NCBI RefSeq assembly: GCF_009758125.1
Contig: NZ_WRXO01000007.1
Coordinates: forward strand, 1 to 64,000
Origin: Chitinophaga oryziterrae
GTDB lineage: Bacteria; Bacteroidota; Bacteroidia; Chitinophagales; Chitinophagaceae
Length of the DNA: 64,000 bases
Direction of reading: 5' to 3'
Within the stretch, counting starts at the first letter, position 1. Every line of letters begins with the position of its first letter. The translations under genes and the position numbers were made by a program. Positions 49,859 to 59,725 of this stretch are shown here, piece by piece. The notes under the pieces are model-generated. The model had not been told where the DNA came from. It saw only the letters and a program-made list of their open reading frames with translations, and did not search any database.

Positions 49859-51113
49859 GAGCAACGCAAGGATGGTGGTCTTCTCTTTACTGAGCAGTGC
49901 CAAGCTGTCTTTTGTAGGGACGCTGATCCTGAGTGAAGTATATGCCCTCTTTTACTCTTTTTCCTTTAAGAGAATAAGTACGCTGTACAATCGCGTACCT
50001 GATATGAAAAAGATCCATATCGGTATGGCGCTGTTCCTTGGTGTACAAATGCTGAGTGATGTGGTCAATCATACAGATACCAATAACATGTTACGTGGAT
50101 GGGCAGCGCTGGCGGTCGCTATTGTAATATTCACCTTCATGTTCAGAATGTTTGATGAAACGCCTAAAGTGATTGTTGCATTCATGATAGCGGAAGTCGT
50201 CAGGCTTATTCTCTTCGGACAATCAAACCTGGAACAGGATACTGCCGACCTTGCAGAAAGTTATTCCGCGTTTAAGTTCAGGATAGCGCCCATTACCAAT
50301 AACATCATTTTACTCCTGACTTACTATTTATACAACAAGCGGAAAGATAAGATGACGGTGGCCGTGTTTATATTGTACGGCCTGATGTGTGTTGGTCTGG
50401 ATTATCGTTCCAATGGATTGTTTTACCTGTTTACCGGATTGATCATACTGTTCAGGAAACAATTGATGTACATGACACTGGCCCGTAAAATAGGATTGAC
50501 ATTATTGGTGGGTATTACTTTCCAGATCTTATTCATGATCTATGTGAATGCAGTATTATCCGGTGAATTTGGTGGAAAACATGCGGGTACGCAGTTGGAA
50601 GAAACGGGTAATCCCTATAACCCTTTCAGTCTTATTTCCCAGGGAAGGGGAGAGTTCTTTGTAGCGATAGAGGCGATCAAAGACGCACCTATTCTGGGGC
50701 ACGGTTCCTGGGCCGTGGATAAGGACAATCATTACCGCATGATGATGTTCAAAGATGCAGATGCGGGCAAGTTCAGGGAGAATTCACTGAACAACTCCGG
50801 TGTAATCCCCAGTCACTCTGTATTATTAGGTGCCTGGTTATATGCGGGAATTGTAGGCTTCCTGGTAATGCTCTACATCTTTAACCTGGTATTAAAAAGA
50901 GCATTTTACCTGATAAAGGACCCAAGGGCCATGGAAACACCTTATTATCCTTTGATCGTATTGTATACCGTACAATTGATCTGGACATTTCCTTTTTCTC
51001 CATTGCCGCAGATCAGAAATATCATACCGGTCTTTATAGCATTTATTATAACCGTTTATTACTCTTTAAAAAATGATGAAGAAGAAGAAGATCTGCTTCC
51101 TGACAACGGGTGA
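49845..51113 (+). CDS. O-antigen polymerase/ligase-like protein (Wzy candidate)
   Basis: This 422-residue membrane protein has about 10-12 segments and a long periplasmic loop (residues about 235-320, ending LNNSGVIPSHSVLLGAWLYA), where Wzy/WaaL proteins carry their conserved H; the motif SHSVLLGAWLYAGIVGFLVM is the family's hallmark. As the only such gene in the locus it is the best Wzy candidate. The start overlaps the preceding GT gene by 14 bp and the end overlaps the next gene by 41 bp. Confidence 0.82.
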   Translation: MKVNKSNARMVVFSLLSSAKLSFVGTLILSEVYALFYSFSFKRISTLYNRVPDMKKIHIGMALFLGVQMLSDVVNHTDTNNMLRGWAALAVAIVIFTFMFRMFDETPKVIVAFMIAEVVRLILFGQSNLEQDTADLAESYSAFKFRIAPITNNIILLLTYYLYNKRKDKMTVAVFILYGLMCVGLDYRSNGLFYLFTGLIILFRKQLMYMTLARKIGLTLLVGITFQILFMIYVNAVLSGEFGGKHAGTQLEETGNPYNPFSLISQGRGEFFVAIEAIKDAPILGHGSWAVDKDNHYRMMMFKDADAGKFRENSLNNSGVIPSHSVLLGAWLYAGIVGFLVMLYIFNLVLKRAFYLIKDPRAMETPYYPLIVLYTVQLIWTFPFSPLPQIRNIIPVFIAFIITVYYSLKNDEEEEDLLPDNG

Positions 51114-52212
51114 TATCACAAGTATTGCTACCATGAAAAGGGCATTGGGGATGGCTAATCCCTTATCTGCAATGGGATGGGACGTATCTGTTATCGCGAT
51201 GGATTGTGCAGAGAACCGTCAGCGGGCGGGTATAGAATGTGGCAGCGATATTGCTTTGCATTATTACCAGCCGGCAGGAGCGAAGGGTGAAGTAGCGCAG
51301 AAAACACAAATCCTGAACACGATCAAACCGGATTATATTTATTTCTGTGCATTCGGGTTCCGCAACTGGATCAGAAAAAGTGCTTTACAGTTTAAGCCCG
51401 AAATGATCATTGAACATTCCGAACTGCAATCCGGCATACCGGACAATAAGGGGCTGAAGAAGATCCTGGCACATTTTATAGAAGGATTATCCGTAAAATA
51501 TGCAGATAAACTAATCTGTGCCAGTAAATACCTGGAGGATTTTTATGCGCGTAAAGCGAAGCAGTTGTTTAAACGCAATATGCCAATATTATACTCTCCT
51601 TATGCATACAGCACTGAAGTGATCGATGCGCCAAAATCATACCTGAAGGAGCTGTCTGTAAAGTATGAGAATAACACTGTACTGATATATATGGGTACCA
51701 TGACCCGCAACTATGGATTATTCACCATGCTGGAAGCAGTAGAGATGGCGGCGAAGAAAACACCGGACATCAAACTGTTGTTGCTGGGAAGAGGCAGACA
51801 CCTGGAAGAGGCGAAGACGTATGTGAAAGAGAAAAACTTAGAGCAGTATGTGGAGTTCCTTGGTTATGCTCCTGAAACAATGCTGAGTTCTTATTTTGAA
51901 CTGGCAGATGCTTTCATCTCTCCGTTGAATGATACCGTGCAGGATTGGGCCCGTTGCCCCAGTAAAATATACATGTACATCCCCTTTCATAAGCCCGTAT
52001 TTACCTGTAAGATAGGAGAACCGAAAGAAATTTTCGGAGATGACGGATATTACTTCGATAACAATCAGCCAGCTACACTGTCCAGCCTGATTTCGATCCT
52101 GGCAAAGGGAGAACTGAAAAGTGTATCGCTGGATGTAACAGAACATAGCTGGCAGAAACGTTCAGAAGATTTTAGCAACTGGATATTACAAAAAGAACAG
52201 GTGTATGCATAA
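51073..52212 (+). CDS. Glycosyltransferase, GT4-like
   Basis: The 379-residue protein has the two-lobed GT-B layout: KKICFLTTGDITSIATMKRA near the start, IIEHSELQSGIPDNKG in the middle, then VLIYMGTMTRNYGLFTMLEA and VEFLGYAPETMLSSYFELAD followed by ISPLNDTVQDWARCPSKIYM in the C-terminal lobe. It overlaps the polymerase gene by 41 bp, so its start is uncertain (51073 or 51076). Sugar specificity unknown. Confidence 0.8.
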   Translation: MMKKKKICFLTTGDITSIATMKRALGMANPLSAMGWDVSVIAMDCAENRQRAGIECGSDIALHYYQPAGAKGEVAQKTQILNTIKPDYIYFCAFGFRNWIRKSALQFKPEMIIEHSELQSGIPDNKGLKKILAHFIEGLSVKYADKLICASKYLEDFYARKAKQLFKRNMPILYSPYAYSTEVIDAPKSYLKELSVKYENNTVLIYMGTMTRNYGLFTMLEAVEMAAKKTPDIKLLLLGRGRHLEEAKTYVKEKNLEQYVEFLGYAPETMLSSYFELADAFISPLNDTVQDWARCPSKIYMYIPFHKPVFTCKIGEPKEIFGDDGYYFDNNQPATLSSLISILAKGELKSVSLDVTEHSWQKRSEDFSNWILQKEQVYA

Positions 52213-53584
52213 AGCAACTTTACTTTCAAAAGGAGAAGGAAATTATTTCTTCGGTTTTCATGATCTGGTAGCATGGAATAGTGCCGGTGATAAATTACTG
52301 GCGTTAAAGATAGATGATATGTACACTCCTCCGGACCCGAATGTGACCTGCGATATAGGTTTCATTGACAATGCCGGTATCTTCCATAAACTGGGGGAGA
52401 CATATGCCTATAATTATCCGCAGGGTGCCAGGCAGCAATGGATTGGCAATACAGACCTGTTTATCGTCAACGATAAAGTAAACAATGAATGGCGTTCCAA
52501 GGTATACGATAGCGTTACCGAAGAGTGTACAGATATACTGGATTATCCGGCACACGTAATTACAGATGATGGCTGGGCTTTCGGTCTTGATTATGCACGT
52601 TTATTCCGTGTAGGTGGTTATGGTTATACCGGCTTGCCGGATGCTTATGCCAATGATGAAGCGCCTTCCAAATCGGGTATCATCAGGCATCATATCACTA
52701 CCCGCGAGCATAAGATGATTTTATCCGTACATGAGGTGGCAAAATTCCAGATGAACCCTAACCTGGGCCGTTGCCATTACTTCACACATCTGTTACTGAA
52801 TCCTTCACAGAACAAGCTGGCCTTTCTGCATCGTTATAAACTGAAAGATGGCGGAGAGACTACCCGCCTGATGACAGTGAACACAGATGGATCTGGTCTC
52901 AGATGTCTGGCATCAGGATTTTTAAGTCATTTCGACTGGCAGGATGATCAGCATATCGCTATATGGGGAAGAACAGGGAGTGGTGTAGAAAGATTGCGGC
53001 AGTCGTTTTTATATAAGATGATGCCAACAGGACTGGTATCAAAAGGGAAGAAGATCTTAAAGAAATTATTATACAAGCCTAAAGAAGGTGTGAAATTGAA
53101 TTCCGCTTTTAACTGGCTGCTGTTTAAAGATACAGATAACCCGCAGTTCAGTTTACTGGCAAAAGGGGTGATAGAAGAGGACGGGCATCCGATGTTTTGT
53201 CCGGCTAACCGCGACTGGATGATCTGCGATACCTATCCTGATGCAAATGGTATCCGCACTTTATTCCTGTTCCAGTACAGTACACAAATGCGTGTGGACC
53301 TGGGCACTTATAAGATGCTGGACCAGCAGCCGGACATTAATAAATCGATGCCTTTCCTGGAAGGTGTGGATAAGGCCGTGCTGAAAGCATTTTCTCCTCA
53401 GCAGATGGCATTTACACGTAGCGGATTGCATTGTGATCTGCATCCGAGATGGAAAAAGGATGGGACAATGGTGGCTTTTGATTCCATTCATGAAGGTAGC
53501 AGGAAGATTTATGGTTTTGACGTAACTGATATTATATCAAATAAAGCTTCACATGAACGTCAAAAAGTATATTCCGGGCTTTGA
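52205..53584 (+). CDS. Beta-propeller-like protein of EPS locus, function unknown
   Basis: The 459-residue protein lacks a signal peptide and membrane segment. It shows recurring beta-strand patterns with aspartates (FGFHDLVAWNSAGDKLLALK, TRLMTVNTDGSGLRCLASGF, SHFDWQDDQHIAIWGR, LHPRWKKDGTMVAFDSIHEG), typical of WD40/TolB-like propellers. There is no transferase motif. It might bind or modify the glycan, perhaps as a lyase-like fold such as oligogalacturonate lyase, but without a recognised active site. It overlaps both neighbours, so it is a fixed part of the operon. Confidence 0.65.
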   Translation: MHKATLLSKGEGNYFFGFHDLVAWNSAGDKLLALKIDDMYTPPDPNVTCDIGFIDNAGIFHKLGETYAYNYPQGARQQWIGNTDLFIVNDKVNNEWRSKVYDSVTEECTDILDYPAHVITDDGWAFGLDYARLFRVGGYGYTGLPDAYANDEAPSKSGIIRHHITTREHKMILSVHEVAKFQMNPNLGRCHYFTHLLLNPSQNKLAFLHRYKLKDGGETTRLMTVNTDGSGLRCLASGFLSHFDWQDDQHIAIWGRTGSGVERLRQSFLYKMMPTGLVSKGKKILKKLLYKPKEGVKLNSAFNWLLFKDTDNPQFSLLAKGVIEEDGHPMFCPANRDWMICDTYPDANGIRTLFLFQYSTQMRVDLGTYKMLDQQPDINKSMPFLEGVDKAVLKAFSPQQMAFTRSGLHCDLHPRWKKDGTMVAFDSIHEGSRKIYGFDVTDIISNKASHERQKVYSGL

Positions 53585-54536
53585 TTTTATCAGACCCATT
53601 GCTGCATTCAGTGTTGTATGGATTCATGGATGTGCAGGTAGTTACTGGACCCGTGAACTGAACCCGCTGAATAGTTATGCAGTCCCTGTATTTATCGCCA
53701 TTTCGTTATTCCTTTTTTCAACCCAGGTAATCAGTAAAGGACAAACAGATTTTGGAGAGATGGCCGGAACCCGCTTTAAGCGGCTGATGATCCCCTTTTT
53801 TCTATGGACGTTCATTTACCTGGGCATCCGGATGTTTAAAGCAAAGTTTATACATGAGCCCCTGGAAATTGACTGGGTACAGATGTTTGTTTTTAAGGGA
53901 AGTTCTTATCAGTTATGGTACCTGCCCAACTTGTTTTACCTGATGCTGCTGTTCTTTGGATTTTTGAAAATAGCAGCCAGACACAGCGTATTTGCCAACA
54001 TCTTTCTCAGCGTCATGATTGTTGTGGTAGCTGTTATCTTATGGTATACGCCTGAAGATATTACAACAGCGCCCTGGTTCACACGGCATATCATGTTATA
54101 CTTCCTGCCTTCGCTGATTTCCTCCGGGATAGGAATGTTATACTATATCAACTACGACAAAATTGCCAATAGTTATGGATTAGCTGCGAAGATCATTATA
54201 CCGGTACTTTGTGTGATTACTTTCTTTGCACAATACCTGCTGCCAAATGTTCTTACAGGGTTGTTATTTGTGGCAGTGCTGTTTCCTTTCCTGCTGTTTC
54301 AGGCGGATTTTAAATATCCTTTTATGAAACAGTTATCAAAAAACTCTATGGGCATTTACCTGATTCACGGGGTTTTCCTGGAAGGTATTAAAACAGCGAT
54401 GCAGATAACACATCATCCAATAAAAGGAATAGTTCTGACGCTTGGTTCCATTATCATTACTTATATACTCAGTTTTATTGTGTCTGAAATTTTATCGAAG
54501 AGTGATGTACTGAGAAAGTATTTAATGGGCAACTAA
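53553..54536 (+). CDS. Acyltransferase 3 family protein (second)
   Basis: An integral membrane acyltransferase of about ten segments: IPGFDFIRPIAAFSVVWIHG opens the family domain (R...H motif), FKRLMIPFFLWTFIYLGIRM and KNSMGIYLIHGVFLEG follow. It overlaps the propeller gene by 32 bp. It likely adds an acyl group to one sugar of the repeat. The other members at 44907 and 55629 differ enough to act at different positions. Confidence 0.87.
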   Translation: MNVKKYIPGFDFIRPIAAFSVVWIHGCAGSYWTRELNPLNSYAVPVFIAISLFLFSTQVISKGQTDFGEMAGTRFKRLMIPFFLWTFIYLGIRMFKAKFIHEPLEIDWVQMFVFKGSSYQLWYLPNLFYLMLLFFGFLKIAARHSVFANIFLSVMIVVVAVILWYTPEDITTAPWFTRHIMLYFLPSLISSGIGMLYYINYDKIANSYGLAAKIIIPVLCVITFFAQYLLPNVLTGLLFVAVLFPFLLFQADFKYPFMKQLSKNSMGIYLIHGVFLEGIKTAMQITHHPIKGIVLTLGSIIITYILSFIVSEILSKSDVLRKYLMGN

Positions 54537-54546
54537 TATTTTTATT

Positions 54547-55632
54547 ATGATCGCCATATTACAGCCATTCATACCACATTACCGGGAAGAGTTCTTCAAT
54601 TCATTCAGGGAGAAAATGCCAACAGATCTTTACTGTTATGAGAAACAGGAAGTACTGAAGAAAAATGATTTCAAGGAAGGAGAAACGGGTGTAATTCCTT
54701 TAGGTTCTTTTATGAAAGGTCCATTTGTATTGTACAATCCTCTTCCGCTGTTGAATAAAAAATACGAGGTGCTGGTATTGATGCTGAACTTCGGACATCT
54801 TACTACCTGGCTGATCCTGTTATTGAAGCCTTTCCTGAAACAGAAAATTATTCTATGGGGACATGGCATCTCTGTAAGGAGGTACGTACATGAGGAGAAA
54901 CATCCGCATATTTTATTAAGATGGATGATTGCATTGTCTGATGGTATCTGGTTTTATACGAAAAAAGAATTATCCGTATGGAAAGGATTCACACCACATA
55001 TAAACGGGCATGCATTGAACAATACGATCTCCGGTGTGGAAGACATATTAGGGGTGCAGACTGCCGATAAAGAAACATTAAGAGAGAAGTATAAGATAAC
55101 ACAACAACGGGTGCTTATTTACTGCGCAAGGTTTAATGAACCCGGCAGACGTGTGGACTTACTGGTGAACCTGATAGAGAATACTTCCCCGCTTGCATTT
55201 GCTTTTGTAATCATCGGAGATGGAAAGCTGAAGCCTGATTTTTCGGGGTATGAGAATGTGCATGATTTCGGTGCATTGTACGACAGGAAGATCAAGGATG
55301 AATTATTCAGCATGGCGGATATTTATTTTCAGCCGGGATGGGTGGGACTGTCCATTGTGGAAGCGATGTCTTACGGTAAGCCTGTGTTTACATTCAATCG
55401 ATCTGTGTCCGTAATGCAATGTGTGGAATACAGTTATATACAGCATGATTATAACGGGAAGATCTTTGAGAATATGGAAAGTTGTCTGGACCAGCTGGCG
55501 CGTATTACAGATGATGAAATTGTGCGGATGGGAAATAATGCACGTGAGTATGTGAAATCGGAACTAACAATGGACAGTATGACGAATAATGCCCTCACTG
55601 CTATTGCAGCTTTTAAAACCAGTCCTGCATGA
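54547..55632 (+). CDS. Glycosyltransferase family 4
   Basis: A GT-B enzyme of 361 residues: IAILQPFIPHYREEFFNSFR at the start, KIILWGHGISVRRYVHEEKH in the N-terminal lobe, and in the C-terminal Glycos_transf_1 lobe VLIYCARFNEPGRRVDLLVN, DIYFQPGWVGLSIVEAMSYG with the acidic motif. It ends in an ATGA overlap with the next acyltransferase gene. Donor unknown. Confidence 0.87.
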   Translation: MIAILQPFIPHYREEFFNSFREKMPTDLYCYEKQEVLKKNDFKEGETGVIPLGSFMKGPFVLYNPLPLLNKKYEVLVLMLNFGHLTTWLILLLKPFLKQKIILWGHGISVRRYVHEEKHPHILLRWMIALSDGIWFYTKKELSVWKGFTPHINGHALNNTISGVEDILGVQTADKETLREKYKITQQRVLIYCARFNEPGRRVDLLVNLIENTSPLAFAFVIIGDGKLKPDFSGYENVHDFGALYDRKIKDELFSMADIYFQPGWVGLSIVEAMSYGKPVFTFNRSVSVMQCVEYSYIQHDYNGKIFENMESCLDQLARITDDEIVRMGNNAREYVKSELTMDSMTNNALTAIAAFKTSPA

Positions 55633-56705
55633 AACAAGAAAACAAATTATGGCCGCTGGAAGTGTGCCGGGGATTAGCTGCTATCTATGTGGTATTGCAT
55701 CATTCCCGTCAGATGCTGCCGCATGCTATACAGCCTTTTCTGCTGTTTGGTCAGGAAGCGGTGATATTGTTTTTCCTGCTGAGCGGGTTTGTGATCCATT
55801 ACAATTATAGTGTAAAACCAGCATTTGACAGAGCCGACTTCTTATGGAAACGTTTTGTGAGGATCTATCCCATATTTATTCTCGTGATGGTATTGAGCAT
55901 CGTATTAAACCTTGTTACAGGTGCGCGTCAGGAGCATACGGATATGGCAACCTTCTTTTATAATATAGCGGGTTTGCAGGATTCTCAACTACAAAAGCCC
56001 GGGATTGGTTATCCCACTTTCGGAGATAATGATCCTTTGTGGAGCCTGGGGTATGAAGCATGGTTTTATGTTTTTTATGCAATAGTGGGATCTGCGAAGT
56101 TTAACAGGAATCTGTTGATAGTCGTATTGGTTTCATTCAGCGCTGCAATATTATTTTCTTTTTATCCGGGTAAGGCATACCTCACTTTGTTGTACCTGCC
56201 TATCTGGTGGTTGGGCGCTGCCATTGCAGAGGCTACGCTTACAGAACGTACCCGCCCTTTTTTGTGGGGAATGTTAGTGTTGCTGATTGCAATGGGCGGA
56301 TATGTGGCCGGAAGTTATGAACAAATAAAAAACAGTAGTAACAGTATTGGTTTACATCCCTTTATAGAGATCAGACATTTTAGCGCCGCAATTGTATTTG
56401 CCATTGTATGGATGATGGCACAAAAGTGGTTATCGGTGAAATACTTTGCGTGGATGGAACCGATGGCAGTACTGGCCCCCATTTCTTATGGAATATACAT
56501 CGTGCATGTGCCGTTGTTAAGAGGGGTGAAGTTTATACTACATGACGGAATAATAGCCTGGTGTGTGTTTATAGTAATGACACTCATCATGGCCTACCTG
56601 CTGGAGATACATTTTCAAAAGAAGATCGTACTGCCTTTATTATTGAAACGAAAAAAAATACCAGCCCGGGTTACTGAAAGGGAATTGGTTAATATAAAAG
56701 CATAG
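55629..56705 (+). CDS. Acyltransferase 3 family protein (third)
   Basis: A 358-residue membrane acyltransferase: PLEVCRGLAAIYVVLHHSRQ holds the R...H catalytic region, FFLLSGFVIHYNYSVKPAFD and PISYGIYIVHVPLLRG complete the signature. The start ATG overlaps the preceding stop (ATGA). It is closest in layout to O-acetyltransferases acting on exopolysaccharides. Substrate unknown. Confidence 0.88.
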   Translation: MKQENKLWPLEVCRGLAAIYVVLHHSRQMLPHAIQPFLLFGQEAVILFFLLSGFVIHYNYSVKPAFDRADFLWKRFVRIYPIFILVMVLSIVLNLVTGARQEHTDMATFFYNIAGLQDSQLQKPGIGYPTFGDNDPLWSLGYEAWFYVFYAIVGSAKFNRNLLIVVLVSFSAAILFSFYPGKAYLTLLYLPIWWLGAAIAEATLTERTRPFLWGMLVLLIAMGGYVAGSYEQIKNSSNSIGLHPFIEIRHFSAAIVFAIVWMMAQKWLSVKYFAWMEPMAVLAPISYGIYIVHVPLLRGVKFILHDGIIAWCVFIVMTLIMAYLLEIHFQKKIVLPLLLKRKKIPARVTERELVNIKA

Positions 56706-56707
56706 GA

Positions 56708-57844
56708 ATGAAAATTTTATTTATAGCACCATCTTACAAGCCCGCATATATCTATGGCGGTCCCATTGTAGTGATTGCCCGGCTGGCGGAAAGACTGGTG
56801 CAGCTTGGACATGAAGTAACGGTATATACGACTACTGCCAATGGTAATAAAGAGCTGGACGTGCCTCTGAAAGAACCTGTGATGATAGATGGAGTGACTG
56901 TCAGATATTTCAAGCGTATTACAGGTGATCATACACATATTTCTCCTTCGCTATATGCTTATACCTGGTCTACTGCCAAACAGTATGATGTAGTACATAT
57001 TCATTCGTGGTGGAATTTTGCAGTGTTGGGTGCTGCATTAATATTTATGTTAAGAGGAGTGAAGCCGGTATTATCTCCGCATGGGATGTTCTGTGATTAT
57101 GTATTAAACGCAAATAACCGGGCGAAGAAGAAGTTAATACATGCTGTGATAGGTAAACAATTACTGAAGAAGACATATCTGCATGTATCCTCGCAAATAG
57201 AATGGAATGAATGTTTGGATATCAATAAGAACTGGAAAGGAGCGAATATTTTTAACCTGGTAGACCTTCCTTCAGGTGAATATAAAAGAGACGAACGACC
57301 GGTGTTTACGATCAGTTTCCTTTCCCGTATAGATCCTAAGAAGGGACTGGATATTCTTATTCGTGCACTCTCGGGTGTGAGTTTTCCTTACCGCTTACAG
57401 ATTGCCGGATCAGGCAATGAGGAGTATGTACAACAACTGAAAAAGATGGTAAGTGACCTTGGAATGGAGGAGCATGTGGAATGGGTAGGATGGATGAACA
57501 CGGAACAGAAGTTCCCCTTCCTGGCAGGATCTGATCTGTTTGCACTGACCTCCCTCAATGAGAATTTTGCGATAGTGGTGATAGAGTCTTTGTATGTAGG
57601 TACGCCGGTACTGATCAGTAATAATGTAGGGTTATGCAATTATGTAGAGGAGAACGGTTTCGGCTGGATTACCGGTATAGAGAGCGTGACGGAGATCAGG
57701 CAGAAGCTGACAGAAGCATACCACAACAAAAAGGAACGTAATGAAATTACTTCCCGCGCCAGGAGGATCATTGACCGTGATTTTAATGAAGCGAAACTGG
57801 CAGGAGATTATGTGAAACTATACGAAAGTACAAACGCGATATAA
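56708..57844 (+). CDS. Glycosyltransferase family 4
   Basis: The 378-residue GT-B enzyme begins KILFIAPSYKPAYIYGGPIV and AERLVQLGHEVTVYTTTANG, typical for the N-terminal lobe; the C-terminal lobe includes TISFLSRIDPKKGLDILIRA, LFALTSLNENFAIVVIESLY and VGTPVLISNNVG with the ENF...E motif. It starts 2 bp after the acyltransferase stop. Donor unknown. Confidence 0.9.
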   Translation: MKILFIAPSYKPAYIYGGPIVVIARLAERLVQLGHEVTVYTTTANGNKELDVPLKEPVMIDGVTVRYFKRITGDHTHISPSLYAYTWSTAKQYDVVHIHSWWNFAVLGAALIFMLRGVKPVLSPHGMFCDYVLNANNRAKKKLIHAVIGKQLLKKTYLHVSSQIEWNECLDINKNWKGANIFNLVDLPSGEYKRDERPVFTISFLSRIDPKKGLDILIRALSGVSFPYRLQIAGSGNEEYVQQLKKMVSDLGMEEHVEWVGWMNTEQKFPFLAGSDLFALTSLNENFAIVVIESLYVGTPVLISNNVGLCNYVEENGFGWITGIESVTEIRQKLTEAYHNKKERNEITSRARRIIDRDFNEAKLAGDYVKLYESTNAI

Positions 57845-57848
57845 ACAG

Positions 57849-58757
57849 ATGAGCATAGCGGTAATCATTCTTACTTATAATGAAGCAAAACATATCGGTC
57901 GCTGCCTGGAAAGCATGCGGCAGATAACGGATGAAATCTATATTATCGATGCATTCTCTACCGATAGTACTGTAGCGATCGCAGAAGAAAATGGCGCTAA
58001 AGTATTACAGCATGCCTGGGTCAATTATGCACAACAGTTTCAATGGGGACTGGATAACTGTGGCAGTAGCGCCGCCTGGGTGATGCGTATGGATGCAGAC
58101 GAATATCTGGAGCCGGCACTGATCAAAGAGATCAATACCCGTATCACGCAGATGCCGGAAGAGGTGAGCGGTATTTATATCCGCCGTAAGGTACTTTTTA
58201 AAGGCAAATGGATCCGTCACGGTGGCTTTTATCCGCATACACTGCTGCGCATATGGCGTAATAAGATCGGTAGTATAGAGCAGCGCTGGATGGATGAACA
58301 TATCGTACTCTCAGAGGGAAAAACGGTGTTGTTTAAAGAACATATCGTGGACTATAATCTGAATGAGATTCACTGGTGGGTGAACAAGCATAACAATTAT
58401 GCTATCCGGGAAATGGTAGACCTGCTGAATATCAAGTACGGCCTGCTGCATGCAGATAAACGCCTGCTGGAAGGAGAAGGCACACAGGCAAAAACGAAAC
58501 GTTTTCTGAAAGAGAAAGTATATGCTGCTTTATCGCCTGGAATGAGAGCCTCCTTTTATTTTATCTACCGCTACATTCTGCGTGTTGGTTTTATGGACGG
58601 CTACTATGGTTTCATCTTCCATTTCATGCAGGGATACTGGTACCGTTTACTGGTAGATGTAAACCTGAAAGAGTTTGAATTGAAACTGAAAGGGGATACG
58701 CGGAAAGAGAACATGATAGCCTTGTTGAAGAATGATTACAATATAGTGCTACAGTGA
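57849..58757 (+). CDS. Glycosyltransferase family 2 (WaaE-like)
   Basis: A GT-A enzyme: IAVIILTYNEAKHIGRCLES at the start, EIYIIDAFSTDSTVAIAEEN and WVMRMDADEYLEPALIKEIN with the DAD metal-binding motif. The C-terminal part has RYILRVGFMDGYYGFIFHFM, which resembles WaaE/KdtX-type enzymes with a membrane-proximal end. Its stop overlaps the start of the VanZ gene (GTGA). Confidence 0.88.
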   Translation: MSIAVIILTYNEAKHIGRCLESMRQITDEIYIIDAFSTDSTVAIAEENGAKVLQHAWVNYAQQFQWGLDNCGSSAAWVMRMDADEYLEPALIKEINTRITQMPEEVSGIYIRRKVLFKGKWIRHGGFYPHTLLRIWRNKIGSIEQRWMDEHIVLSEGKTVLFKEHIVDYNLNEIHWWVNKHNNYAIREMVDLLNIKYGLLHADKRLLEGEGTQAKTKRFLKEKVYAALSPGMRASFYFIYRYILRVGFMDGYYGFIFHFMQGYWYRLLVDVNLKEFELKLKGDTRKENMIALLKNDYNIVLQ

Positions 58758-59179
58758 GGAAAGTAATATTAACAGTAGGGTATTTCATAGGGTTATTATT
58801 TCTGGTATTACTGAATCCTGAGAGGATAAGAGAGCCTATCCCGCTGAACAGCCGGTTAAGAATTCATCCTGTTGTTGATTCGCTGAAAGATATCATGTAC
58901 CCGAGGGGTAGTAGCTGGTGGTTACACTGGTTTCACTTTTTAACCAACCTGTTCGGAAATATTGTATTGTTCATTCCTTTCTCTTTCATCGCGATCATGG
59001 TCTTTAAGTTATCGCGGTTCATATGGGTGGTGTTACTGGCTTGTGCATTGAGTGTAGCGATAGAGATAACACAGTATTATACGGGATTGGGGGTGGCAGA
59101 TGCAGATGATGTGATATTGAATACGGCCGGCGCAGCGATTGGATTTTATTTATGTAAAAGATATTTCAACAGACAATGA
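58754..59179 (+). CDS. VanZ-family membrane protein
   Basis: This 141-residue protein begins with GTG overlapping the previous stop. It has four membrane segments (VGYFIGLLFLVLLNPERIRE; HFLTNLFGNIVLFIPFSFIA; IWVVLLACALSVAIEITQYY) with the family's ITQ...GR/AD...DVILNTAGAAIGF motif. VanZ proteins are found in polysaccharide loci and glycopeptide resistance clusters; their activity is not established. It ends in an overlap with the WcaF-like gene. Confidence 0.85.
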   Translation: MRKVILTVGYFIGLLFLVLLNPERIREPIPLNSRLRIHPVVDSLKDIMYPRGSSWWLHWFHFLTNLFGNIVLFIPFSFIAIMVFKLSRFIWVVLLACALSVAIEITQYYTGLGVADADDVILNTAGAAIGFYLCKRYFNRQ

Positions 59180-59724
59180 ATACAGATCTCTCCAAATTCA
59201 GTGTAGGCAACTATACCGCTGGTCCTAAGTGGAAGATAGGGGTTTGGTTCCTCGTGAATTATTACATTTTCGATAGTGTGTTTCCCTGGCCTTACGGCTT
59301 TAAGAGCAGGTTACTGCGTGCCTTCGGGGCATCTGTAGGCAAAGGGCTTATCATCAAAACTAAAGTCAGGATTAAATATCCCTGGCGTTTGAGTATTGGA
59401 GATCATTGCTGGATAGGGGAATCTGTATGGATAGATAACCTGGATATGGTGGAGCTGGGTGATAATGTGTGTATTTCTCAGGGAGCCATGTTGCTGACAG
59501 GTAACCATGATTACAAGAGAAGTGATTTCCCTTACCGGCTGGGTGGAATAAAGATTGAAGAAGGCGTGTGGATAGGTGCACAGTCGGTGGTATGCCCGGG
59601 TATCGTTTGCGGATCACATGCTGTATTAACGGTAAAGTCAGTAGCTGCAAAAGACCTGGAAGCATGGAGTATATATGCAGGCAATCCTGCCATTCATGTA
59701 CGTAAAAGAGAGATCACAGAATAA
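59176..59724 (+). CDS. wcaF: WcaF-like hexapeptide acetyltransferase
   Basis: A left-handed beta-helix acetyltransferase of the colanic-acid WcaF type. Motifs: FSVGNYTAGPKWKIGVWFLV, FGASVGKGLIIKTKVRIKYP, WRLSIGDHCWIGESVWIDNL and GAMLLTGNHDYKRSDFPYRL (catalytic His in GNHDY). Length (182) fits WcaF. It probably transfers acetyl to a fucose in the repeat unit. It overlaps the VanZ gene by 4 bp. Confidence 0.88.
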   Translation: MNTDLSKFSVGNYTAGPKWKIGVWFLVNYYIFDSVFPWPYGFKSRLLRAFGASVGKGLIIKTKVRIKYPWRLSIGDHCWIGESVWIDNLDMVELGDNVCISQGAMLLTGNHDYKRSDFPYRLGGIKIEEGVWIGAQSVVCPGIVCGSHAVLTVKSVAAKDLEAWSIYAGNPAIHVRKREITE

Positions 59725-59725
59725 T

